A stretch of DNA of 64,000 bases from Chitinophaga pinensis (GCA_945902745.1 CAMDNE010000012.1:1-64000), one strand, 5' to 3'. Counted from the first letter of the stretch, positions 37,151 through 47,240 are shown. The notes: generated from the sequence alone by a model not told the origin. Numbers and translations: made by a program.

Positions 37151-38068
37151 ATGAAAAAAACGTTACTATTTGTTAGTGCATTAACTTTTGGAGCAACTTT
37201 AGCTCAAGCACAAAATTGTTCTGAAATCTTTATTTCTGAATATGTTGAAGGATCAGGAAATGATAAAGCAATTGAATTGTATAATCCTACCGCTACCGCT
37301 ATTAACTTGTCGGGATATAGAGTTGAACGTTTTTCAAACGGTCAAGCAACTTCTGCGACTGGTGGAGTTTTGAACTTATCAGGTACAATTGCACCTTATT
37401 CTGCTTTTGTAATAGCGAATGGTCAAACAACTTCAACTCCTTCTTCTCCTGCATGTTCATTAGTATTACAAGGAATGGCAGATTTGTTAGATGGTGTTTA
37501 TCCTGCTCCAACTTATATGAATGGAAATGATGCAATTGCCTTATTTAATGGTGCTAATATGATTGATTTAATGGGAAAAACAGGTGATGCATCTATGACA
37601 TCTGCTCAATCTTGGAGTGATGCTTTTCCTTATGATGGATCAGCTGGTGCTTGGTGGACGAAAGATCATACTTTGACTAGAAAAGCATCAGTTAAAACGG
37701 GTGTTACTACCAATCCTGCTACTTTTATCGTAACTACTGAGTGGGATTCTTTACCTCAAGATACTTGGACTGGATTAGGAACTCATACATGTGATTGCTT
37801 ATTAGGTCTTACAGAAATGAATAATACTGTTTCTTTTTCAATTTATCCAAACCCTGTTGTTGATGGTCAATTAGCAATAAACGCATCAGAAGCTATTGAG
37901 TCAGTTCAAATCATCAATTTATTAGGTCAAGTTGTAATAACTGAAAACTTTAATGATTTCACAAAATCTAAAATGATTGATGCAGCCATTCTTAATAAAG
38001 GAATGTACACCGTGAAATTAAAATTCAGCAACAATTCAGTTTCTCAAACAAACTTAGTTGTTCAATAA
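37151..38068 (+). CDS. Lamin-tail-domain surface protein with type IX sorting domain
   Basis: A 305-aa secreted protein: signal peptide (about 1-20), lamin tail domain (about 25-190: SEIFISEYVEGSGNDKAIEL, with NLSGYRV), and a C-terminal type IX secretion domain (about 230-305: IYPNPV ... GMYTVKLK). The mature protein should be exported across the outer membrane. Lamin-tail domains are common in extracellular nucleases, which fits the endonuclease two genes downstream. First gene of a rightward cluster; 38 bases separate it from the TonB receptor gene. Confidence 0.88.
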   Translation: MKKTLLFVSALTFGATLAQAQNCSEIFISEYVEGSGNDKAIELYNPTATAINLSGYRVERFSNGQATSATGGVLNLSGTIAPYSAFVIANGQTTSTPSSPACSLVLQGMADLLDGVYPAPTYMNGNDAIALFNGANMIDLMGKTGDASMTSAQSWSDAFPYDGSAGAWWTKDHTLTRKASVKTGVTTNPATFIVTTEWDSLPQDTWTGLGTHTCDCLLGLTEMNNTVSFSIYPNPVVDGQLAINASEAIESVQIINLLGQVVITENFNDFTKSKMIDAAILNKGMYTVKLKFSNNSVSQTNLVVQ

Positions 38069-38106
38069 ATTAGTTTAATTTCCTTTTAAAAGAAGTCCTC
38101 ATTTAT

Positions 38107-40845
38107 ATGAAAAAAATATTTTTAGCACTACTTTCTACTTTTATCCTGACTGTTTCTTTCAGTCAGGAAAAGGTAGCGTTAAGTGGGACGGTTTACGATA
38201 AGGAAACAAATGAGACACTTATTGGTGTTCGAATTGTATGCGACAATGTATTAATTGCAAAAACAGATGAGAACGGAAAATATTCCATATCAATTGAAGC
38301 CAATAAAGATCATGAGTTAAAAGTTACATATACAGGTTATGACACACTAATTGTTACCGTCAAAGTTGGAGATGTTTCATTAACGACAGACATCAATCTT
38401 CCGAAGTATGAAAAGATGATTGATGAAATCGTTGTTAAAGCTGAAACAGCAAAATCTCGCGAAACTCCAATTGCTTTTTCTACGTTAACGGCAAAACAAA
38501 TTTCTGAAGATTTAGGAACAAGAGATTTACCAATGGTTCTTAATTCTACCCCAGGAGCATATGCTACTGAACAAGGAGGAGGAGCCGGAGATGCGCGTGT
38601 ATCAATTCGTGGATTTGATCAACGTAATATTGCCGTTTTAGTCGATGGTGTTCCTGTAAACGACATGGAAAATGGTCAAGTTTATTGGAGTAACTGGGAT
38701 GGAATTGGCGATATTACGCGGTATATGCAAGTTCAAAGAGGTTTAGGAGCATCTAAATTATCCATTGTTTCAGTTGGGGGTACGATGAACATCGTTACCA
38801 AAGGAATCGATTCAAAAATGGGTGCTTCAGTTAAACAAGAAGTAAACGATTATGGTCTTTTTAAAACTTCATTTGGTTATAATACAGGTTTATTAAAAGG
38901 GAATTGGGGCGTTACAATTGCAGGAGCAAGAAAATGGGGTTCAAGTTATGCAGATGCTACTTTTGATGACGCGTGGTCTTATTTTGTTAAAGTTCAAAAG
39001 AAGTTTGATAAACATTTGTTTAGTCTTGGCGTAAATGGTGCTCCTCAGTCACATGGTCAGCGAACAACACGTTTGCCAATTGCAGTAATTGACAAAGGAT
39101 TAGCTGAAAGAGCAGGAATAAATTATCAAGAGTCTTTGGATTCAATTTCATTGGTAAGTAGTTCTCAATTTACAACGCCAAATCAAGGTGCGAGGGGAAT
39201 AAGATATAATCCTAATTATGGAATGTTGAATGGAGAAGAGTTCAATGAAAAAATCAATTATTTTCATAAACCTCAATTTAACCTTACGCATTCCTATAAC
39301 CCCAATGAAAAAATTAATCTGACAACGGTTGCTTATGCTTCTATTGGCAAAGGGGGTGGGACATCAATGAAAACAACACCTTCGAGAGATACTACAAATG
39401 GGTTGTATGATATGCAAGGTGTTTATGATTTTAATTTAACAAATATTTCTGCTGTATATAGTACTTCAGAGCATGTTTCTAGTAATTATTTACGCGCAGC
39501 AAATAATGATCATAAGTGGTTTGGTATTTTGTCAACTTTCAATTACAAAATCAATAAAAATATTTCCGCCATGTTTGGAATTGATGCGAGATATTATAAA
39601 GGTTCTCATTATCAATCTATTTACAACTTGATGGGCGGTGATTATGCAATTGATAACTCAGACCAAAATCAAGTAATTCCAACTCCAGGAAATACATCTA
39701 ATTCAATGAAACGTTTAGGGGATAAAATTTCTTATTATAACGATGCTACAGTTAAATGGGGAGGTGCTTTTGGACAAGTTGAATATAAAAAAGATAAATG
39801 GAGCACATTTATTACCTCATCAGTTAATGAAACTGGATACCAACGAACAGATTATTATAAGAACAAAGATATTGTCCTAGCGGATACAACTTTGGTTCAA
39901 GCTGTGGGATATGGAGATACTATTACGTACAATGGTGTTGATTACACGAACAATTCATCTGAAGCCCGTTTTGCTACAACAGATCAAAAATGGTTTTTAG
40001 GATCCACAATTAAAGGTGGTGTAAATTACAATATCAATGCCCATCACAATGTTTTTTATAACATGGGATATTTGAATATTGCGCCTAAAATGAATTCTGT
40101 TTATGATAATAACAACCGTGAATTCTTAGATATTAAAAATCAAAAAGTATCTTCGTTTGAATTGGGTTACGGATATAAGAGTAAGAAATTTTCGTCCAAT
40201 TTGAATGTGTATTATACATTGTGGAAAAATAAACCGCCACAGTCGACACCAACAGTTGTTACGGCTGATGGGACTTTTTCTTATAATATCAATGGCTTAG
40301 ATGCTTTACACAAAGGAATAGAGTTGGACTTTATCTATAAAATTTTACCAAATCTTGATTTTGAAGGTTTAGCTTCTTTGGGAGATTGGAAGACAATTTC
40401 TGGAAGTGTAGTAAATATAGTTGATAATGATAATAATATTGTTGCAACTGTTGATTTTAGTGCTAAAGATGTTCACGTTGGTGATGCTGCGCAACTTCAA
40501 TTAGGAAGCAGCTTGCGTTATGAAATTATCAAGAATTTATATGTCAAATTAAGATATACATACTTCGATAAAAATTACGCAAATTTCGATCCTCTTGGAT
40601 TGACAGGAGTAAATAAGGACAGAGAATCATGGAAAATGCCAAGTTATGGTCTAATGGACTTTAATTTTGGATACGATTTTAAATATAAAAAATTAAAAAT
40701 GACCTTAAATGGTGGAATAATGAATGTTTTGAATGCAGTGTATATTACAGATGCGCAAAATGGAGCAAGTTTCGACGCTACTACAACCACCGTTTTTGTT
40801 GGAATGGGTAGAAGATTCAGTATGGGACTTAAAGTTGGATTTTAA
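38107..40845 (+). CDS. TonB-dependent outer-membrane receptor
   Basis: A 912-aa receptor: signal peptide (about 1-20), carboxypeptidase-regulatory-like domain (about 25-95), plug with RETPIAFSTL and VSIRGFDQRNIAVLVDGVPVND (about 110-235), then a beta barrel ending in aromatic-rich strands with a terminal Phe. No SusD partner is present, so it is not a classical glycan-import pair. Position between a lamin-tail protein and a secreted nuclease suggests uptake of nucleic-acid breakdown products, which is inference. Confidence 0.92.
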   Translation: MKKIFLALLSTFILTVSFSQEKVALSGTVYDKETNETLIGVRIVCDNVLIAKTDENGKYSISIEANKDHELKVTYTGYDTLIVTVKVGDVSLTTDINLPKYEKMIDEIVVKAETAKSRETPIAFSTLTAKQISEDLGTRDLPMVLNSTPGAYATEQGGGAGDARVSIRGFDQRNIAVLVDGVPVNDMENGQVYWSNWDGIGDITRYMQVQRGLGASKLSIVSVGGTMNIVTKGIDSKMGASVKQEVNDYGLFKTSFGYNTGLLKGNWGVTIAGARKWGSSYADATFDDAWSYFVKVQKKFDKHLFSLGVNGAPQSHGQRTTRLPIAVIDKGLAERAGINYQESLDSISLVSSSQFTTPNQGARGIRYNPNYGMLNGEEFNEKINYFHKPQFNLTHSYNPNEKINLTTVAYASIGKGGGTSMKTTPSRDTTNGLYDMQGVYDFNLTNISAVYSTSEHVSSNYLRAANNDHKWFGILSTFNYKINKNISAMFGIDARYYKGSHYQSIYNLMGGDYAIDNSDQNQVIPTPGNTSNSMKRLGDKISYYNDATVKWGGAFGQVEYKKDKWSTFITSSVNETGYQRTDYYKNKDIVLADTTLVQAVGYGDTITYNGVDYTNNSSEARFATTDQKWFLGSTIKGGVNYNINAHHNVFYNMGYLNIAPKMNSVYDNNNREFLDIKNQKVSSFELGYGYKSKKFSSNLNVYYTLWKNKPPQSTPTVVTADGTFSYNINGLDALHKGIELDFIYKILPNLDFEGLASLGDWKTISGSVVNIVDNDNNIVATVDFSAKDVHVGDAAQLQLGSSLRYEIIKNLYVKLRYTYFDKNYANFDPLGLTGVNKDRESWKMPSYGLMDFNFGYDFKYKKLKMTLNGGIMNVLNAVYITDAQNGASFDATTTTVFVGMGRRFSMGLKVGF

Positions 40846-40865
40846 CAATTAATAAAAAAGTAAAA

Positions 40866-43031
40866 ATGAAAAGAATTATTAGTTTATCACTACTAGCGTT
40901 GCTAGTAAATTTAACGGTAAATGCTCAAGCAGTATTGCCAACAAGTTGGAGTTTTGCGACTGTAACTTTACCTACAGGTTGGACAGAATCAGGAACAATG
41001 TTTTATTCTGCCTCAGGTAACACACCGCCAGCAATGAAATTTGACAATACTGGAGATTACATGACGATTAATTTTAATAGTAATCCAGGAAATTTGACAT
41101 ATTACCTAGCAGGAAATGGTTTCTCTGGTGGAACATTTACTGTTGAGGAATCTGATTTAGGAACAGCTTGGACAACGTTGCAAGTTCATACTACTCCACC
41201 TGATGCTGTTTATGAATTGTTCACTGAATTTCCTCAAATTACAACACGTTTTATTCGTTTTAAATACACAAATAAAGTTGTTGGAAATATTGGTTTAGAT
41301 GATGTGAATATTGCTCTTGGAGCTGCAGGTCCTGCACAAGAGATAAATGTCAAACAAGGAGCAACAACAATCGTTTCTGGTGGAACTTATTTAGTGAGTT
41401 CACCTGTTGCAACAATGACTCCTACAACATTTACAGTTGAGAATTTGGGATTGGTTAATACCTTGAATGTTGCTTCTGCAACTTTATCAGGTACTAACGC
41501 TGCTGATTTCTCTGTTGCGTCTTTTCCAGCAACTGTAGCTTCTACATCTACAGGAAATTTAGTATTGAACTTTACTCCAGCTGCTTCAGGAACAAGAAAT
41601 GCTGTTCTTACAATTGCAAGCAATGATGCTGACGAAGCGTCGTATGTTATTAATTTATATGGTGTAGGTGGAGCTTTAGCAACAGAACCAGCTGCTCAAG
41701 CAACCAATTTAGCTTTTACAAATGTTAAAACATATCGTGTATCAGCTTCGTTTAATCCTGCTGCTTCAGTTGAGGGTTATATCGTTTTAAGAAAGAAAGC
41801 TTCTGCAATTACAGGAGTTCCTGCTGATGGTGTAGTTTACCAAAGAGGTGACATCGTTGGAGATGCACAAGTTGTTTACAGTGGAACGGCAACAAATTTT
41901 TCACCAAATAACATTGTTGCATCTACTGGTTACTATTTTGCCGTTTATACGTTCAATGGACCTAGTACTTTTAGAAATTATAATACAACTGCACCGTTAA
42001 CTGGAAATGTTACAACTCCAGCTACGATGATGCCTCCGACAATGTATAATGGTATCAATTCTTCAAATGCTTCATTTGTTGCTGATTTACATGCGCTAGT
42101 TAACCCGCATCAATCACAATTTTATAGTAGTTATGGAAATTTGATGATTTATTTGTTTGAAGCACGTGACACGACTTTGGATAGAAGAGTAATTACATGT
42201 GTTTACAGCGGGGAAAATAAAATTTATACTGAGCCGTTTGATTTTACTACAAATAATTTCAGCCGTGAGCATACATATTGTCACAGTTGGATGCCAACAA
42301 ATCCGGCACAAGCATTACCAGAATACAATGATTATCACCATTTGTTTCCAACTAATATGAATGATGCAAATGGCGTTAGAAGTAATTATCCTCTTGGTGT
42401 TGTTGTAAATGTATCGTCAACCTATTTAGGTGCCAAATTTGGAACAGATGCAAATGGTTTAACTGTATACGAACCAAGAAATGAGCACAAAGGTGATGCT
42501 GCAAGAGCAATAATGTACGAAGCGATTTGCTACACAACTGTTAGTGGAAATAGCTGGGCATTGCCAAGTAATATTAGTGCTTCTATTCCTTATGGTCAAG
42601 ATCAAGCAATTTTGAAGCAATGGCATTTCCAAGATACACCAGATAATTGGGAGATTTCAAGAAATGATTTTATTGATTCATTACAAAATAATAGAAATCC
42701 TTTTGTAGACAGTGTTGATTTTGTTTGTTTTGTAAACTTTAGCAATATGACTTATGAGTCTTTAGGATGTACCGCTGCAATTGAAGAGATTTTAAATGCT
42801 GGATTTATTGTTTATCCAAATCCTGCGAAAAATGAATTGACTTTACATGTAGACGCAACGTCGATTACTTCTTATCAAATTATTGATATTCAAGGTCGTG
42901 TAGTGTTATCTGCTGAAAATTTGAACCTAATTGGTGTTAAAGTCAATACGTCAAATTTAAAATCAGGAGCATATATCGTAAAAGCAATAACTCCTTATGG
43001 TGTAGCTCAAAAATCGTTGATTATCGAGTAA
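40866..43031 (+). CDS. Secreted endonuclease I-family nuclease with type IX sorting domain
   Basis: A 721-aa protein: signal peptide (about 1-20), a beta-rich region and an ASH-type domain (about 150-270), a fibronectin-like section, then the endonuclease I/NucM domain (about 395-620) with SREHTYCHSWMP near 466-476 holding the metal-site residues and DYHHLFPTN. A type IX sorting domain (IYPNPAKNELTL ... SGAYIVKA) ends it. It should cut DNA and possibly RNA outside the cell. The next gene starts 1 base after its stop. Confidence 0.9.
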   Translation: MKRIISLSLLALLVNLTVNAQAVLPTSWSFATVTLPTGWTESGTMFYSASGNTPPAMKFDNTGDYMTINFNSNPGNLTYYLAGNGFSGGTFTVEESDLGTAWTTLQVHTTPPDAVYELFTEFPQITTRFIRFKYTNKVVGNIGLDDVNIALGAAGPAQEINVKQGATTIVSGGTYLVSSPVATMTPTTFTVENLGLVNTLNVASATLSGTNAADFSVASFPATVASTSTGNLVLNFTPAASGTRNAVLTIASNDADEASYVINLYGVGGALATEPAAQATNLAFTNVKTYRVSASFNPAASVEGYIVLRKKASAITGVPADGVVYQRGDIVGDAQVVYSGTATNFSPNNIVASTGYYFAVYTFNGPSTFRNYNTTAPLTGNVTTPATMMPPTMYNGINSSNASFVADLHALVNPHQSQFYSSYGNLMIYLFEARDTTLDRRVITCVYSGENKIYTEPFDFTTNNFSREHTYCHSWMPTNPAQALPEYNDYHHLFPTNMNDANGVRSNYPLGVVVNVSSTYLGAKFGTDANGLTVYEPRNEHKGDAARAIMYEAICYTTVSGNSWALPSNISASIPYGQDQAILKQWHFQDTPDNWEISRNDFIDSLQNNRNPFVDSVDFVCFVNFSNMTYESLGCTAAIEEILNAGFIVYPNPAKNELTLHVDATSITSYQIIDIQGRVVLSAENLNLIGVKVNTSNLKSGAYIVKAITPYGVAQKSLIIE

Positions 43032-43032
43032 A

Positions 43033-43740
43033 ATGACTTTTAAATTAGTTAGTATATTTTTAATAGGAGCAGGTCTTTGGGCCTGCTCTTCTGTTAATAC
43101 AGTAGTTGTTCATTCAAGTGCTGTTAAAATGGATCAGGAAGATGTGTCGAATGAACACATTGATAGTATGATCATGCCATACAAAGATTCATTGAGCCTT
43201 GAAATGAATGAAGTAATAGCAAATGCCACAACGAATTTTTCTGTAAAACGACCGAATTCAAATCTCGGAAATTGGGTGGCTGATGCATTGTTTATTAATC
43301 AAACAAAAACGGTACGTTTAACAAAACCAATTATTTGTTTATTGAATACAGGTGGAATACGATCAACAATCAATAAAGGGTCAGTTACAATTGGTGACAT
43401 GTTTAAATTAATGCCATTCGATAATGAAATAGTTTGGGTTGAATTACCTGTTTCTGTTATTCCTGAGATTGAAGCATATCTTAAAAAGTCAGGTGGAGAA
43501 CCAATTTCAAACTGTATATTGAAAAACGGAAAACTTGTCTTCAATAATTGGAATGAAAATTCAAGTTCATTTTGGGTAATTACATCCGATTATTTAATGA
43601 ATGGTGGCGATAAAATGAATTTCTTCACGAAGAAACTAAGTGTAAATAAAACAGGAACGCTTATGAGAGATGCCTTAATAACCGAAGCAAGATTTCAGTC
43701 TGTTCTTGAAGAAGATACAACCATTCGAATTTCCTTTTAA
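43033..43740 (+). CDS. 5'-nucleotidase C-terminal (substrate-binding) domain lipoprotein
   Basis: A 235-aa lipoprotein with lipobox GLWACSS near residue 18. The rest matches only the C-terminal domain of bacterial 5'-nucleotidase (NLGNWVADAL, LLNTGGIRSTINKG, SDYLMNGGDKM), which binds the nucleoside part. The metal-bearing catalytic domain is encoded by the next gene 1 base downstream. The two products probably work together as a split enzyme removing phosphate from nucleotides in the periplasm or at the surface. Confidence 0.88.
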   Translation: MTFKLVSIFLIGAGLWACSSVNTVVVHSSAVKMDQEDVSNEHIDSMIMPYKDSLSLEMNEVIANATTNFSVKRPNSNLGNWVADALFINQTKTVRLTKPIICLLNTGGIRSTINKGSVTIGDMFKLMPFDNEIVWVELPVSVIPEIEAYLKKSGGEPISNCILKNGKLVFNNWNENSSSFWVITSDYLMNGGDKMNFFTKKLSVNKTGTLMRDALITEARFQSVLEEDTTIRISF

Positions 43741-43741
43741 T

Positions 43742-44644
43742 ATGAAAAGAAGAGCGTTTGTCCAAAATACTTTTTTAGTCACTGGTGGTATTTTAATTGC
43801 TGGTAATACGTTGGCATTTGACGGTAAAAAGAAAGTTCCTAAACTGACTATTTTACATACCAACGATACGCATTCTAATATTGATCCTTTTCCATCAAAT
43901 CACGCTAAGTTCCCAAATATGGGAGGAGTTTCAAAGCGTTTTGAATTAATTGAGAAAATCCGAGAAGAAGAAGAACATGTAATAGTGCTTGATGCTGGAG
44001 ATATTTTTCAAGGGACACCTTATTTTAACAAATTTGGAGGTGTACTTGAAATCAAATTAATGACTGCCATTGGATATGATGCTGCTACCATGGGGAATCA
44101 TGATTTTGACGGTGGAATGGAAGGGTTTTTGAAAGCGCAGAAATTTGCCGATTTTCCATTTTTGTGTGCAAATTATGATTTTTCTGAAACGATCTTAAAA
44201 GATGTGACTCGCCCTAATGTTGTCATTAAAAAAGGAAAAATTAAAGTCGGTATTTTTGGAATTGGAGTTGAACTGCAGGGGTTAGTTCCTGAAGACAAAT
44301 TTGGTAAAACAAGCTATTTAGATCCAATAAAAACGGCAAATGAACAAGCGAACATCCTAAAGAAAAAAGGATGTGATTTAATTATTTGTCTTTCCCATTT
44401 GGGATTTGAATATGATACAGATAAAGTATCCGATCGTTTATTGGCTCAAAAAACAAAAAATATCCATTTAATATTAGGTGGGCACACGCATACATTTTTA
44501 GAAAAACCTGTTGAAGAAAAGAATTTAGACAATCAAATTGTTCTGATTAACCAAGTTGGGTGGGGCGGAGTGCAGCTTGGAAGATTGGATTTTGAAATCG
44601 ATAAAGTGATCTTTGCAAAAAAAGATTTGATAATTGTGAAATAA
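43742..44644 (+). CDS. 5'-nucleotidase N-terminal metallophosphatase
   Basis: A 300-aa exported metallophosphatase. The N-terminus MKRRAFVQNTF is a Tat-like twin-arginine signal. Metal-binding motifs are all present: LHTNDTHS, LDAGDIFQGTPY, MGNHDFDGG, LSHLGFE and GGHTHTF. The C-terminal domain of ordinary 5'-nucleotidase is absent and is encoded just upstream. ATG 43742 is preferred over an in-frame ATG at 43706 within the preceding gene, as it starts directly at the signal. Confidence 0.9.
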   Translation: MKRRAFVQNTFLVTGGILIAGNTLAFDGKKKVPKLTILHTNDTHSNIDPFPSNHAKFPNMGGVSKRFELIEKIREEEEHVIVLDAGDIFQGTPYFNKFGGVLEIKLMTAIGYDAATMGNHDFDGGMEGFLKAQKFADFPFLCANYDFSETILKDVTRPNVVIKKGKIKVGIFGIGVELQGLVPEDKFGKTSYLDPIKTANEQANILKKKGCDLIICLSHLGFEYDTDKVSDRLLAQKTKNIHLILGGHTHTFLEKPVEEKNLDNQIVLINQVGWGGVQLGRLDFEIDKVIFAKKDLIIVK

Positions 44645-44693
44645 AATACCAACTTTTAAATTATAGTAAACGTTGATTATCTTAAAAGAAATT

Positions 44694-45413
44694 ATGAAAA
44701 ACATATTCGTAGCAATTTATTTTTTAACGTTTTTTCAAACTGTTTTTGGGCAAGAAGAAAAAATAATTGTCATAGATCGAGGGTCAGGCAAAACGTACAA
44801 AGAGAAAAAAGAAAGAATCCTTGTAGATAGTAAATCAGTAATGAAGTACAGTCCATTGCAAATGGTTGTTGGTGAAATTAATTTTGGATACGAAAGGAAA
44901 ATTGACGAGATGTCAAGTATTGAATTTGAATTCGGACCAACTTTATCGAACGTTGGATTGACAGTTACAGACAACCATTATAATGATCCATTCGGTGGAG
45001 GTTTGACTGTTGAGGAAACAACTGGTTTAGGTTTATTTGGTTCGGTAGGCTATAGATTTTACCCAATGGATAATGGTAAGGTCTTGAATGGGTTTTATAT
45101 TTCTCCAGTTGTCAAATATCGTTTAAAGAATTTTGGTGTTAATGATTATTCAGGAATATTGGCTGATACGAAAGGAAGTGAAAATCACATGTATTTTACA
45201 TTCAACTTTGGTGTTCAACGTTGGTTGTCTCAAAATTTTTCGTTGGATATGTTTGGAGGTATTGGTCTAGGTTACGAGTCTCATATGCGCTTTAATACTG
45301 CAGCAACATATGATGGGAATACTGGAATCTATTCCTATTACTGGGATAAAAAATCATTTGATGGCGTACGATTTGTCTTAACTGGAGGCGTTAAAATTGG
45401 AATTGGACGTTAA
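44694..45413 (+). CDS. Outer-membrane beta-barrel protein of unknown function
   Basis: A 239-aa protein with a signal peptide (about 1-19, ending FGQ), a basic linker, then alternating beta strands typical of small outer-membrane barrels (GEINFGYERKI, GSVGYRFYP, FNFGVQRWLS, MFGGIGLGYE). Start at ATG 44694, not the TTG at 44673. Last gene of the rightward cluster, 49 bases after the metallophosphatase, followed by a terminator. Role unknown. Confidence 0.75.
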   Translation: MKNIFVAIYFLTFFQTVFGQEEKIIVIDRGSGKTYKEKKERILVDSKSVMKYSPLQMVVGEINFGYERKIDEMSSIEFEFGPTLSNVGLTVTDNHYNDPFGGGLTVEETTGLGLFGSVGYRFYPMDNGKVLNGFYISPVVKYRLKNFGVNDYSGILADTKGSENHMYFTFNFGVQRWLSQNFSLDMFGGIGLGYESHMRFNTAATYDGNTGIYSYYWDKKSFDGVRFVLTGGVKIGIGR

Positions 45414-45546
45414 TTAGTTGCTAGTTAAAAGAAGTTGCAAATTACAAGTTATTAGTTGCAAACAAAAAATCCTCGGTCTAATGAACGAGGATTTTTTAGT
45501 AATTAGTATTTGCAACTAGTAATTTGCAACTAGTAATTTGCAACTA
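45414..45546. repeat. TTGCAAATTAC-type intergenic repeats (copy 2)
   Basis: AGTTGCAAATTACAAGTTATTAG on the left of the terminator is mirrored on the right by repeated TAGTAATTTGCAAC (two to three tandem copies). The block therefore forms a long imperfect palindrome enclosing the terminator. It is related to the repeat words at 15049-15146. Confidence 0.7.
45464..45497. terminator. Bidirectional terminator before lpdA
   Basis: A6-TCCTCG (45464-45475) pairs with CGAGGA-T6 (45486-45497), loop 10. Confidence 0.9.
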
Positions 45547-46935
45547 TAAGTGGATTACTTCACCATACGCAGCTGCTGCTGCTTCCATAATAGCTTCCGA
45601 CATAGTTGGATGTGGGTGAACAGTTTTAATGATATCGTGTCCTGTTGTTTCCAATTTGCGAATAGAAACAATTTCAGCAATCATTTCAGTGACATTAGCT
45701 CCTATCATGTGAGCTCCTAATAACTCTCCGTATTTTGCTCCAAAGATCAGTTTCACAAATCCATCTTTTACACCTGCAGCGCTTGCTTTTCCAGATGCTG
45801 AGAATGGGAATTTACCAACTTTAATTTCTAAACCTGCTTCTTTTGCAGCTTTTTCTGTCATCCCAACTGATGCAATTTCTGGAGAACAATATGTACAACC
45901 TGGGATATTTCCATAATCTAATGGCTCTGGAGAATGCCCTGCAATTTTTTCAACACAAATAATTCCTTCAGCAGAAGCTACGTGAGCCAAAGCTGGTGTA
46001 GGAATAACATCACCAATTGCATAAACTCCTGGGATATTCGTTTGGTAAAAATCATTTACTAAAATTCGGCCTTTGTCAACAACAATTCCAACTTCTTCTA
46101 ATCCTAAATTTTCAATATTTGCTTGAATTCCAACTGCAGAAAGAACAACATCACATTCGATTTTCTCTTCTCCTTTTGCCGTTTTAACAGTTACAACGCA
46201 ACCTTTACCTTTTGTGTCAACTGATTCAACTGAAGCATTTGTCATTACAGTGATTCCCATTTTCTTAAAAGATTTTTCTAATTGCTTAGAAACCTCTTCA
46301 TCTTCAATAGGAACAATGTTTGGTAAATATTCAACAACTGTAACTTCCGTTCCAATTGCTTTGTAGAAGTAAGCAAACTCAACACCAATAGCACCAGAAC
46401 CTACAACCACAATTTTCTTTGGTTGAGATTTCAATGTCATTGCTTGACGGTATCCAATAATTTTTTCTCCATCTTGTGGAAGATTTGGCAATTCACGTGA
46501 ACGCGCACCAGTTGAAATGATAACTCCTTTGTCAGCAGAATATTCTGTAACAGCTCCATCTTCACCAGTAACAAAAACTTTTTTCCCAGCTTTTACAACT
46601 GCAGTTCCTTTGATTACATCGATTTTATTCTTTTTCATCAAGAATTGAATTCCTGCACTCATACCATTAGCAACACCACGACTACGATCTACCATTGCAG
46701 TAAAATCAACATTCGCTTCTTTTACTGTGATTCCATAATCACTTGCATGTGTTAAATACTCAAATACATTTGCACTTTTCAATAATGCTTTCGTTGGAAT
46801 ACATCCCCAATTCAAGCAAATTCCGCCAAGAGATTCTCGCTCAATAATAGCTGTTTTTAAACCTAATTGAGATGCACGAATGGCAGCAACGTATCCTCCA
46901 GGACCACTACCGATAACTATAATGTCGTAATTCAT
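45544..46935 (-). CDS. lpdA: Dihydrolipoyl dehydrogenase
   Basis: A 463-aa FAD enzyme, the E3 part of 2-oxo acid dehydrogenase complexes, which reoxidises lipoamide with NAD. FAD motif GSGPGG at 9-14, redox Cys40 and Cys45 (GGICLNWGCIPTK), NAD motif VVGSGAIGVEFA, and C-terminal HPHPTMSEA with the catalytic His-Glu. ATG 46935 is chosen; the 19 upstream codons are not conserved in appearance. No E1 or E2 genes are adjacent. Confidence 0.96.
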   Translation of the reverse strand: MNYDIIVIGSGPGGYVAAIRASQLGLKTAIIERESLGGICLNWGCIPTKALLKSANVFEYLTHASDYGITVKEANVDFTAMVDRSRGVANGMSAGIQFLMKKNKIDVIKGTAVVKAGKKVFVTGEDGAVTEYSADKGVIISTGARSRELPNLPQDGEKIIGYRQAMTLKSQPKKIVVVGSGAIGVEFAYFYKAIGTEVTVVEYLPNIVPIEDEEVSKQLEKSFKKMGITVMTNASVESVDTKGKGCVVTVKTAKGEEKIECDVVLSAVGIQANIENLGLEEVGIVVDKGRILVNDFYQTNIPGVYAIGDVIPTPALAHVASAEGIICVEKIAGHSPEPLDYGNIPGCTYCSPEIASVGMTEKAAKEAGLEIKVGKFPFSASGKASAAGVKDGFVKLIFGAKYGELLGAHMIGANVTEMIAEIVSIRKLETTGHDIIKTVHPHPTMSEAIMEAAAAAYGEVIHL

Positions 46936-47187
46936 AATTCGAATGATAAAAAAGTTGTGTGCGAATTTAAGGAAATTTATTTTGTTAAACACTTGACGTA
47001 CTAGATTTGAATTGTGTTAAATGGAATTCATGATAAAATAATAAAGTAAAAAAGACTTTTGGAACAAATTAATCTCGTTTTTTTTGATTGTGATTTTTCC
47101 ATTTGATATTTATAATAAAATATCGAGCTTATTATCAGAAGTAAATGCCGAATCTTAAATGATTCAATAAATCATTGTTAATGAGTA

Positions 47188-47217
47188 TTGTATGAGCCGT
47201 ATTATTGACTAGATTTG
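47188..47217 (+). promoter_or_regulatory. Promoter of the 534-aa lipoprotein gene
   Basis: TTG (47188-47190), 19 bases, TAGATTTG (47210-47217); ATG follows after 23 bases. Both boxes exact. The remainder of the gap 46936-47187 shows only a small inverted repeat AATGATT-CAATA-AATCATT near 47160. Confidence 0.7.
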
Positions 47218-47240
47218 GTACTTAAAATATATAATTATTT

